From positions 1-9,435 of the forward strand of contig CAKTDK010000062.1 in NCBI GenBank assembly GCA_934541205.1: a stretch of DNA of 9,435 nucleotides. Direction: 5' to 3'. Below the pieces are notes generated by a model. It was not told the DNA's origin. It did not search any database and saw only the letters and a list, made by a program, of their open reading frames with translations. Shown here one piece after another: positions 1 to 5,971 of this stretch; the stretch's first letter is position 1, and the number at the start of each line of letters is the position of its first letter. This DNA is from an uncultured Eubacteriales bacterium. GTDB lineage: Bacteria; Bacillota; Clostridia; Oscillospirales; RGIG7773. A program made the position numbers and the translations under genes.

Positions 1-104
1 TTTGCCAATAAACATCAAACATTTACTTTGCCAATAAACATCAAACATTTACTTTGCCAATAAACATCAAACATTTACTTTGCCAATAAACATCAAACAT
101 TTAT
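1..104. repeat. Tandem repeat, four copies of a 26-bp unit
   Basis: Four head-to-tail units start at 1, 27, 53 and 79. Each begins TTTGCCAATAAACATC and ends CATTTAC. They are identical except for the last base of the fourth unit (T instead of C at 104). Each unit holds an internal near-repeat, AAACATC followed by AAACATT. The array touches the left edge, so the copy number is a minimum. The period is not a multiple of three and stops occur in the frames I read on both strands, so it is not protein-coding. There are no spacers, so it is not a CRISPR. It lies 18 bp past the stop codon of the leftward hydrolase gene. Its function is unknown. Confidence 0.95.
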
Positions 105-121
105 CTGACAACAATCGCTGA

Positions 122-1024
122 TTATTTATCCAAAAACTCATATATATCCTGCATTACTTCGTCTTTATTTATTTCATTTAAAAGCTCATGTCTTGCGCCC
201 TTATAAATTTTAATTTGTACATCACGGATTTCAATATTTTTATACACATCATAAAGCTTTTCAACTCCCTTGCCGTATTTTCCTACAGGGTCCATATCTC
301 CTGCAATAAGAAAAATCGGCAGTCTTTTAGGAATCCGCAAAAGCTCGTCTTTATCAAAATTATCATGTATAGCTTTTGAAAGCTCATAGAAAAAATCAGC
401 TGTAACCGGTTTTCCGCATAAAGGATCATTTATAAATTTATCTACCTCAGCTTCATCCCTTGAAAGCCAGTCGCTGTTTGTTCTGTTTTCATTTCTATTG
501 TTATAGCTTCCAAAAGCAAGTTTATTTAATATTTTACTGTAGTGCTTAGGACCTTTAATAAAAGAAACGGTTTTTGCAGCAATTCTTCCGGTTAAAGAAA
601 GCCAAAAATCAGGGCCGTTGCTTCCGCAAAGTATACATTTTTTAACGCTGTCCCCGTGTTTTTGTATAAATCTCTGAGTCACAAAAGAACCCATTGAATG
701 GCCTAAAATATAATTCGGAACTTCCGGAAAATCTTCTTTTAACATTCTTGTCACAGTATATGTATTTTCTACCGCCAAATCAAATCCGCCTTCGCCGTAA
801 TAGCCAAAATCATTATCTGTTATAGATTCGCCGTGACCTCTGTGGTCATGAGCATATACGGCTATTCCTCTTTCATTTAAATATTTTGCAAAAGCGTCAT
901 ATCTTTTTGCATGCTCAGCCATACCATGAACAATCTGAAGTACAGCCTTAACCTTTATCTCAGGTATCCATTTATATACATTTATATAAACGTCCTCCGG
1001 ATCTTTAAATTTAAAAGTTTCCAT
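122..1024 (-). CDS. Alpha/beta hydrolase, monoacylglycerol lipase / lysophospholipase-like
   Basis: This 300-residue protein belongs to the Hydrolase_4 (serine aminopeptidase S33-like) group of alpha/beta hydrolases, which usually cleave monoacylglycerols, lysophospholipids or other esters. The visible catalytic set is complete: an oxyanion-hole HG at 33-34, DHRGHG at 60-65, the nucleophile elbow GHSMG with Ser110, the acid Asp245 in GDMDPVG, and His279 in ARHE. A lid-like insertion occupies about 135-225. There is no signal peptide or membrane segment, so it should be cytoplasmic. The ATG at 1024 is preceded by AAGGGTG about 5 nt upstream. It starts 15 bp after the recR stop and is probably the last gene of the dnaX-ybaB-recR transcript. 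I see no hairpin terminator after it, only the 26-bp repeats. The substrate is not predictable from sequence alone; the family call is firm. Confidence 0.9.
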   Translation of the reverse strand: METFKFKDPEDVYINVYKWIPEIKVKAVLQIVHGMAEHAKRYDAFAKYLNERGIAVYAHDHRGHGESITDNDFGYYGEGGFDLAVENTYTVTRMLKEDFPEVPNYILGHSMGSFVTQRFIQKHGDSVKKCILCGSNGPDFWLSLTGRIAAKTVSFIKGPKHYSKILNKLAFGSYNNRNENRTNSDWLSRDEAEVDKFINDPLCGKPVTADFFYELSKAIHDNFDKDELLRIPKRLPIFLIAGDMDPVGKYGKGVEKLYDVYKNIEIRDVQIKIYKGARHELLNEINKDEVMQDIYEFLDK

Positions 1025-1039
1025 AACAACACCCTTGTA

Positions 1040-1639
1040 TTAAAATTTATTTCTTCCTTCTAAAGCGCGAAGCAAAGTAACCTCATCGGCATATTCCAAA
1101 TCTCCTCCAACAGGAATTCCGTAAGCAAGACGTGTAACGGTTATTCCCATAGGCTTTAAAAGCTTGGAAATATACATAGCAGTTGCTTCTCCTTCAACAG
1201 TCGGATTTGTAGCCATTATTACTTCTTTTATGTCTCCCTTTGAAATTCTTGCAAGAAGTTCTTTTATTTTTATATCGTCAGGGCCTTTTCTGTCCATAGG
1301 GGATATAAGTCCATGAAGCACATGATAAGTTCCTTTATATTCGTTAAGCTTTTCAAAAGCAAATACGTCCTTTGCGTCTTCAACTACGCAAACCGTAGTA
1401 TTATCTCTTGTTTTATCGCTGCAAATACTGCAAATTTCAGTATCCGTAATATTCTGGCAAACAGTACATATTTTAATTTTTTTCTTTGCTTCAATAATTG
1501 CGTTTGCAAAATTTTCAACCTGCTTTTCATCCATATTTATAATATGAAAAGCAAGTCTTTGAGCATTTTTTCTCGCAATTCCGGGAAGTTTGTCAAATTC
1601 CTGTATAAGCCTGTCTAAAGGCGCAACAAATCCAGCCAT
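1040..1639 (-). CDS. recR: Recombination mediator protein RecR
   Basis: RecR acts with RecO (and RecF) to load RecA onto SSB-coated single-stranded DNA at gaps, in recombinational repair. The 199-residue length is typical. In order there is an N-terminal helix-hairpin-helix (about 11-33, with LPGIARKNAQRLAFH), a four-cysteine zinc finger (Cys58, Cys61, Cys70, Cys73), a Toprim domain from about 81 with the acidic VVEDAKDV motif, then NPTVEGEAT (145-153) and the conserved C-terminal stretch with TRLAYGIPVGGDLEYADE at 169-186. The start codon lies one base after the ybaB stop (TGATATG), so translational coupling to ybaB is likely. The dnaX-ybaB-recR order is the standard Firmicutes arrangement. 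Nothing appears broken. Confidence 0.98.
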   Translation of the reverse strand: MAGFVAPLDRLIQEFDKLPGIARKNAQRLAFHIINMDEKQVENFANAIIEAKKKIKICTVCQNITDTEICSICSDKTRDNTTVCVVEDAKDVFAFEKLNEYKGTYHVLHGLISPMDRKGPDDIKIKELLARISKGDIKEVIMATNPTVEGEATAMYISKLLKPMGITVTRLAYGIPVGGDLEYADEVTLLRALEGRNKF

Positions 1640-1640
1640 A

Positions 1641-1979
1641 TCAGAAAAGTCCCGGTATATTTATTCCGCCGGTAAGTTTTCCCATTTCCTGCTCCATTTT
1701 TTCATCTGCTTTTCTAATGGCCTCATTAACTGCGGCAACTATAAGGTCCTCAAGCATTTCAATATCGTCAGGGTCTACTATCTCTTCTTTAAGTTTTACG
1801 GATATAACTTCTTTTTTACCGTTAACCACAGCTTTTATAGCGTCTCCTCCGGCGCTTGCTTCAAATTCAGTGTTTTCTATTTCCTCACGGGTTTTTTCCA
1901 TATTTTCCTGCATAGACTGAACCTGTTTTAACATATCGCCGCGGCTCATATTATATTCTTTTGGTAATCTTGCTTTCAT
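1641..1979 (-). CDS. ybaB: YbaB/EbfC family nucleoid-associated protein
   Basis: A small DNA-binding protein of the YbaB/EbfC family, which forms a dimer with tweezer-like helical arms and coats DNA. At 112 residues it is slightly longer than usual. The N-terminal arm is a long polar helix rich in Met, Gln and Glu (about 13-40), followed by the beta core with the typical AGGDAIKAVVNGKKEV (43-58), then DPDDIEMLEDLIVAAVNEA and a Met/Gly-rich tail. The ATG at 1979 has GGAG eight bases upstream. An internal Met11 would give a more usual N terminus, but the spacing of the ribosome site favours the upstream start. It sits 19 bp after dnaX and one base before recR. It may assist RecR or DnaX functions, but that rests on synteny only. 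Confidence 0.95.
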   Translation of the reverse strand: MKARLPKEYNMSRGDMLKQVQSMQENMEKTREEIENTEFEASAGGDAIKAVVNGKKEVISVKLKEEIVDPDDIEMLEDLIVAAVNEAIRKADEKMEQEMGKLTGGINIPGLF

Positions 1980-1998
1980 AAAAATTTCTCCTTAATGA

Positions 1999-3573
1999 TT
2001 AATTTATTTCTATAATATCATCCTTTGAATTTTCTAAAAACTCTTCAAAAGGGTCTGACATATCCTTTTTTTCATTTTCATTTATAATTTTACAGGTATA
2101 ATTTTTTCCTGTTACATCAAAAACAATACCAGACAGCTTCTCAACCATTTTCTTTTGAGAAAGTATCTGAAAAGCAAAGGAATCGGATACATAAACATTT
2201 AATACGTCTCCTGACGCCATAGCTTTTGTTTTTACAATAAAAGAATAAAGCTGTTTATTTCCGCTGTCATTTATTTGTTTCACTATTTCCGCCCATTTTG
2301 TAAGACGCTCTTCTTTTGGAGCGTCAAATTTAACTTCTTCCTTCTCTGATTTTTTTTCCGAATTCTTTTTAACCTCTTTTTTTTCGGTATTTGGCTTTTC
2401 TTCAGCTTTTACCGTTATATTTCCGGAGGATATTTTATTTTCAAGACTGTTAAGCCTTGAAAGAATTTCATCCTCAACAATCCACATTTTAGGATTGCAA
2501 AGTCTTATAAGACACATTTCAACCTGAATTTTTTTATCTATATTTCTATAAAGCTTATCCATAGTTTCCTGCAAAATATTTATAACTGCAAGAATTTGAG
2601 GCAAAGTATAGCTTTTTGATAAACTTTCATATTCTTCCATTTCTTCTGGGGAAGCATTTACGATATCCGAAATATCTTTCACTGTAACCGTTTTTACCAT
2701 CATTAAATTACGGTAATGATTCATAAGCTGATTTATAAATAAATTCAAATCAACAGAATTACTGTATAATTCATTTAAAACTTCAATGCATTTTTCGCTG
2801 TCTCTTTCAATAACGGCTTTAGAAATATCGTATATATAATCATTTTCAGAAATTCCCACCGTTTTCTTTACAAGGTTTGAGGTTATCTTTTCCTGCAAGG
2901 TACAGCATTTATCCAAAATTGACAAAGCGTCCCGCATACCTCCGTCTGCAAGTCTTGCAATAAGCTCTAAACCATCTTTATCGGTTTCTATATTTTCCTT
3001 TTCGCAGATTTTTTCAAGCGCTGTTGTAATATCGTTAATTCCAATACGTTTAAAGTCATATCTTTGACATCTTGAAAGAATAGTTGCGGGAATTTTATGA
3101 ACTTCTGTTGTTGCAAGAATAAAAACAACGTGTTCCGGCGGCTCCTCCAAAGTTTTAAGCAAAGCGTTAAAAGCCCCTGTACTAAGCATATGCACTTCGT
3201 CTATTATATACACTCTTTTTTTTAAAGACGCTGGAGCATACATAACTTCATCTCTTATATCGCGTATATTGTCAACACCGTTATTGCTTGCGGCGTCGAT
3301 TTCCAAAACATCCGATACTCCACCTTTTAAAATTTCAAGACAGCTTTTACATTTGTTGCAGGGATTTCCGTTCAAAGGATTTTCACAGTTTACAGCTCTT
3401 GAAAGGATTTTTGCGCAAGTTGTTTTACCCGTTCCCCTGCTGCCTGTAAATAAGTAAGCATGGGCGGTTTTGCCTTTTTCTATCTGGGACTGTAAAGTAT
3501 AGGTAATATGGTCCTGACCGTAAACATCTGAAAATATAAGTGGTCTGTACTTTCTGTATAATGCCTGATACAT
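1999..3573 (-). CDS. dnaX: DNA polymerase III subunits gamma/tau (DnaX)
   Basis: DnaX is the AAA+ motor of the clamp loader that opens and loads the beta clamp; the full-length tau form also ties the polymerase to the helicase. The 524-residue protein shows Walker A GSRGTGKT (44-51), zinc-binding cysteines (Cys63, Cys72, Cys75, Cys78), Walker B VYIIDEVHML (121-130), sensor 1 around ATTE (154-157), the SRC arginine-finger motif (167-169) and sensor 2 GGMRDALS (211-218). Domain III runs to about 365. A Lys/Glu-rich linker (about 388-425) leads to a tau-specific C-terminal domain. The ATG at 3573 has AAGGGG about 10 nt upstream. It begins 43 bp after the SRP RNA gene, the usual Bacilli/Clostridia neighbour. 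The linker codons contain two A8 runs that could allow a shorter gamma-like product (see the separate entry at 2369). Confidence 0.98.
   Translation of the reverse strand: MYQALYRKYRPLIFSDVYGQDHITYTLQSQIEKGKTAHAYLFTGSRGTGKTTCAKILSRAVNCENPLNGNPCNKCKSCLEILKGGVSDVLEIDAASNNGVDNIRDIRDEVMYAPASLKKRVYIIDEVHMLSTGAFNALLKTLEEPPEHVVFILATTEVHKIPATILSRCQRYDFKRIGINDITTALEKICEKENIETDKDGLELIARLADGGMRDALSILDKCCTLQEKITSNLVKKTVGISENDYIYDISKAVIERDSEKCIEVLNELYSNSVDLNLFINQLMNHYRNLMMVKTVTVKDISDIVNASPEEMEEYESLSKSYTLPQILAVINILQETMDKLYRNIDKKIQVEMCLIRLCNPKMWIVEDEILSRLNSLENKISSGNITVKAEEKPNTEKKEVKKNSEKKSEKEEVKFDAPKEERLTKWAEIVKQINDSGNKQLYSFIVKTKAMASGDVLNVYVSDSFAFQILSQKKMVEKLSGIVFDVTGKNYTCKIINENEKKDMSDPFEEFLENSKDDIIEIN
2369..2384 (-). 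other. Candidate slippage site for a gamma-like DnaX form
   Basis: On the coding strand, codons 397-400 read GAA AAA AAA GAG. They contain an A8 run (2377-2384) and the heptamer A AAA AAA in the X XXY YYZ register. A -1 ribosomal shift, or one extra A in the transcript, changes the next codons to AGA GGT TAA, stopping at 2369-2371. The product would be about 401 residues ending EKKRG and keeping domains I-III. E. coli dnaX makes gamma by a -1 shift and Thermus dnaX by transcript slippage on an A-run. A second A8 run (2350-2357) would also lead to a nearby -1 frame stop. Against it, I see no strong internal Shine-Dalgarno or downstream hairpin, and another A8 run occurs inside the ATPase domain (3236-3243). 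This is inference only. Confidence 0.35.
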
Positions 3574-3616
3574 TTTTATAAGTCCCCTTCCAAAAAATTT
3601 TAATGCTATAAAATAA

Positions 3617-3885
3617 GGCCATACATCCTAATCTCGAAAATTATATCCCCTGCGTTTAATCTATACTCTGCTCAAAGCAGGCTTCCTTGCGGCACACGGA
3701 TAAATCCCCTTAATGCTGCTCGGTTCCCCGCCTGACATGGTTCAAGGCAACCCGTTGCGCAAGACCCGCTTCTCAACGCTTTATATAGAAATCTGCCAGA
3801 CAATACAAATTCTCAAAAAGGCATTCGTCCTTGCTATAGCGGATTGCAAGTACAGGACACCGCTACCGTCCCAACTAGTATGACC
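3617..3885 (-). ncRNA. ffs: Signal recognition particle RNA, long Gram-positive type
   Basis: This is the RNA scaffold of the signal recognition particle, which binds Ffh and FtsY to target nascent membrane and secreted proteins. Domain IV is unmistakable (3713-3738): AUGUCAGG, a CGG stem capped by a GGAA tetraloop, then CCG and AGCAGCAU. Below it, CUUGCG/CGCAAG and ACGG/CCGU pair. The 5' half carries the Alu-type domain with GGUAGCGG and the stem GUCCU/AGGAC around UGUACUUGCAAUCCGCUAUAGC, as in Bacillus scRNA. The ends pair as GGUCAUAC with GUAUGGCC, which sets the boundaries and gives 269 nt, the normal size for this class. A T-rich stretch follows the closing helix. Its position just upstream of dnaX matches many Firmicutes. 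The exact ends could shift by a few bases. Confidence 0.97.
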
Positions 3886-3898
3886 TTATTTTATATCA
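3884..3898 (-). promoter_or_regulatory. Probable extended -10 promoter for ffs
   Basis: On the minus strand TGATATAAA (3890-3898) fits an extended -10 element (TGn followed by TATAAA). It ends 4-5 bases before the predicted 5' end of the SRP RNA at about 3884-3885. No good -35 hexamer lies 16-18 bp upstream, which is consistent with reliance on the extended -10. The same promoter may also serve dnaX, ybaB, recR and the hydrolase by read-through, since I find no other convincing promoter for them. The upstream A/T-rich stretch up to about 3970 may help activity. Confidence 0.6.
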
Positions 3899-4075
3899 CA
3901 ACAAAGTTGTAATAATCTAAATATAATAAATATCAGAAATTAATTATATACTATTTCAAATATAATTTCAACCGTTTATGAATAATAAAATTTTTCCTGA
4001 TAAAGAATTTCTTTGTTGACTTGAATTTTATGAAATGATAAACTTTATATCAGTATTAAATGAAAGGTAAATTTT
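3886..4075. other. AT-rich divergent spacer between ffs and the acyl-CoA ligase
   Basis: This spacer separates two genes that read away from each other and so carries both promoters. Besides the two promoter cores it holds two short dyads: ACAAC-AAA-GTTGT (3898-3910), directly upstream of the ffs extended -10, and AAAGAA-T-TTCTTT (4002-4014), directly upstream of the ligase -35. Either could be an operator, but both are short and the DNA is so A/T-rich that chance is a real alternative. I see no reading frame, tRNA or riboswitch-like fold here. Confidence 0.4.
4016..4044 (+). promoter_or_regulatory. Probable sigma-A promoter of the acyl-CoA ligase gene
   Basis: A -35 TTGACT (4016-4021) is followed after 17 bp by TAAACT (4039-4044), and TG at 4036-4037 makes the latter an extended -10. 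This predicts a start near 4051 and a leader of about 25 nt. The ribosome site AAAGG at 4063-4067 lies eight bases before the ATG at 4076. A second reading using TTGAAT (4021) and TTTATA (4044) is possible but weaker. Confidence 0.6.
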
Positions 4076-5713
4076 ATGAAAAATAATTATATCCTTGATT
4101 ATCCCGGCTGCTCAATTTATGAAACAATTAAAAAAACTTCAGAAAATTTTTCGCAGAGTATCGCTTTAAAATTTTTTAATAAAAAAATATTATATAAAGA
4201 ACTTATTGAAAAGATCGACGATTTTGCTTCAGGACTTATCGCTTTAGGCTTTAAAAAAGACGACGTTATCGCCGTTGCTTTACCAAACATTCCCGAAGCG
4301 GTTATAGCTTTTTATGCAATAAATAAAATCGGTTGCGTTTGCGTTATGATACATCCTTTGTCTTCCACGATGGAATTTGAGCATTATTTAAAAGAATCAA
4401 AAGCAAAAGGAATTATCACCTTAGACCTTATTTATCCTCGCCATAATATCTTTGATAATCTAAAAGTTATTATCACAAAAACCTCCGCCTCATTATCTTT
4501 TCCCTATAATAAAGCGGTAGATTTTTCTCTGAGAAAAAAGAAAATTCCTTTACCTCAAAAAAATTATTTTATTTTTTCAGAGCTTTATAAAAAAACATAT
4601 ACTCCCATTCAAAAAGCTTCAAATGACCTTTGCAGTATACTTTTCAGCGGAGGAACTTCCACAGGACTTCCAAAGGGAATAATGCTTTCAAATTTTAACT
4701 TCAACGCCCTTGCATGCCAAATACTTTCAAGATATAAAGAAGAACTAAAAAACGGGGGCCTTTCAATTCTTGCCATTCTGCCTATGTTTCACGGATTCGG
4801 ACTTGGAATCTGTATACATTCCATGATGGCCGGAGGTTGCTGTTCCGTACTTATTCCCACATTTTCAAAAAAAGTCTTCGCCTCGTCAATAAAAAAATAT
4901 AAACCTTCTTTCATAGCGGGAGTTCCTACCTTATATGAGGCGCTTTTAAGAAACAAATCAATGAAAAACGTTGATTTATCATGCCTTGTGGGAGCGTTTT
5001 GCGGTGGAGACAAACTTCCGAAAGATATAAAAGTCAGATTTGATGATTTTTTAAAAAATCACGGATCAAAGCTTACCCTTTTAGAGGGCTACGGACTTAC
5101 CGAAACAGTAACCGCATGTACGCTGATGCCTTCCGATGTGAATTTATATGACAGCGCCGGTATTCCTCTTGAAGATATAGAAATTAAAATTGTAAAAGAA
5201 AACACAACAGAGAATATAGGACGAAATAAAGACGGAGAAATATGTATAAAAGGACCTACCGTAATGATGGGATATCTCAACAGCGAAGAGGATAACAAAA
5301 AAGCTTTTCAAAAACATGACGACGGTCAGATCTGGCTTCACACCGGAGATATGGGATATATCGATGATAATGGATTTTTATTTTTTAAACAAAGAATAAA
5401 AAGAATTTTAAAAGTTTCCGGTATTCCCGTTTATCCCTCTTTGATAGAAGAAGTAATACGAACACTTGATTTTGTAGAGGACTGCTGCGTTATAGGAACA
5501 TCGCATGACTATCAGATGGAACGTCCTATGGCGCTTATAAAACTTTCTTCTGATATTGATAAAGAAAAAGCAAAGGAAGAAATTTTAAAATTATGCAAAG
5601 AAAAACTTTCAAAATGGAGCGTTCCTTATAAAATAGAATTTATAAAAGAAATCCCTGTTACAAAAATGGGAAAGATTGATTATATTTCTCTTGAAAAAAT
5701 GTATAAAAACTGA
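4076..5713 (+). CDS. AMP-forming acyl-CoA synthetase / ligase (AMP-binding family)
   Basis: A 545-residue adenylate-forming enzyme that should activate a carboxylic acid with ATP to an acyl-AMP and pass it to CoA. The large AMP-binding domain spans about 20-435 and the small C-terminal lid about 440-543. Visible motifs are the phosphate loop SGGTSTGLPKG (191-201), FHGFG near 238-242, YGLTET (339-344), HTGDMGYID (422-430), the hinge QRIKRILKVSGIPVYP (439-454) and the adenylation lysine Lys533 in PVTKMGKIDY. The phosphate loop is one residue longer than the usual SGGTTGxPKG form because of an extra Ser at about 195. It has no signal peptide and is probably cytoplasmic. It is monocistronic: its own promoter lies upstream, a hairpin terminator follows, and both neighbouring operons read the other way. 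Chain-length or substrate preference cannot be read from the sequence; a medium- or long-chain fatty acid is the default guess. Confidence 0.93.
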   Translation: MKNNYILDYPGCSIYETIKKTSENFSQSIALKFFNKKILYKELIEKIDDFASGLIALGFKKDDVIAVALPNIPEAVIAFYAINKIGCVCVMIHPLSSTMEFEHYLKESKAKGIITLDLIYPRHNIFDNLKVIITKTSASLSFPYNKAVDFSLRKKKIPLPQKNYFIFSELYKKTYTPIQKASNDLCSILFSGGTSTGLPKGIMLSNFNFNALACQILSRYKEELKNGGLSILAILPMFHGFGLGICIHSMMAGGCCSVLIPTFSKKVFASSIKKYKPSFIAGVPTLYEALLRNKSMKNVDLSCLVGAFCGGDKLPKDIKVRFDDFLKNHGSKLTLLEGYGLTETVTACTLMPSDVNLYDSAGIPLEDIEIKIVKENTTENIGRNKDGEICIKGPTVMMGYLNSEEDNKKAFQKHDDGQIWLHTGDMGYIDDNGFLFFKQRIKRILKVSGIPVYPSLIEEVIRTLDFVEDCCVIGTSHDYQMERPMALIKLSSDIDKEKAKEEILKLCKEKLSKWSVPYKIEFIKEIPVTKMGKIDYISLEKMYKN

Positions 5714-5773
5714 CGTTTATATATTCAATTTAAAAGATTGTAAATATTACCTTTTGCCAAATTTATTTATGTT

Positions 5774-5818
5774 CATATAAAAAAACTGACGCTTTTAAAA
5801 TCGTCAGTTTTTGTTTTT
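5774..5818. terminator. Bidirectional rho-independent terminator
   Basis: A perfect 11-bp stem, AAAAACTGACG (5781-5791) with CGTCAGTTTTT (5802-5812), encloses a 10-base loop. On the plus strand TTTTTGTTTTT follows, and on the minus strand TTTTTTTATATG. It can therefore end both the rightward acyl-CoA ligase transcript and the leftward feo transcript. The minus-strand 5' arm contains the final codons and TGA stop of the small FeoB-associated protein (5804-5812), so the hairpin overlaps coding sequence. Confidence 0.92.
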
Positions 5819-5971
5819 ATCTTTATTTTGGCAATTTCCTTTGCCGCATTCTTTACAGTTCATACTGCAGTTTCCACAGCAGCCTTTGCCTTTTCTTTTT
5901 ATATAAAAAAACAAAGCGATTCCCACAAGCCCCAACAATATCAAAATTACAACAACATCTATAAAATTCAT
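5804..5971 (-). CDS. FeoB-associated Cys-rich membrane protein
   Basis: A 55-residue protein whose N terminus, NFIDVVVILILLGLVGIAL and following residues (2-23), is one membrane segment. It is followed by a basic KRKGKG patch and a cysteine cluster, CCGNCSMNCKECGKGNC (31-47), with six cysteines in all. This is the layout of the FeoB-associated Cys-rich family (Pfam PF12669), small proteins encoded after feoB in many Firmicutes. The basic residues after the segment suggest a cytoplasmic Cys tail. It may bind iron or assist FeoB, but its role is not established. The start overlaps the feoB stop as ATGA, with only a weak ribosome site (AGG abutting the ATG), so translation probably depends on ribosomes finishing feoB. 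The stop codon lies inside the shared terminator stem. It is the third gene of the feo operon. Confidence 0.9.
   Translation of the reverse strand: MNFIDVVVILILLGLVGIALFFYIKRKGKGCCGNCSMNCKECGKGNCQNKDKNKN

Noticed and set aside
1..104. CRISPR array
   Set aside because: Units are directly adjacent with no unique spacers, and no cas genes are present.
1313..1931. Plus-strand open frames opposite recR and ybaB
   Set aside because: They are shadows of clear minus-strand genes, with biased composition, no ribosome sites and no recognisable domain.
3236..3243. A8 run in the dnaX ATPase domain as a programmed slippage site
   Set aside because: A shift here would stop translation inside domain I and yield no useful product. 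It is best read as a background rate for A-runs in this A/T-rich gene.
3633..3645. Separate dnaX promoter using a perfect TATAAT on the minus strand at 3640-3645
   Set aside because: It lies inside the 3' arm of the SRP RNA and no acceptable -35 is found 16-18 bp upstream (GAGTAT). A/T-rich chance is more likely, though weak activity cannot be excluded.
4789..5341. Minus-strand open frames inside the acyl-CoA ligase gene
   Set aside because: They run antisense to conserved ligase motifs and have no family features of their own.
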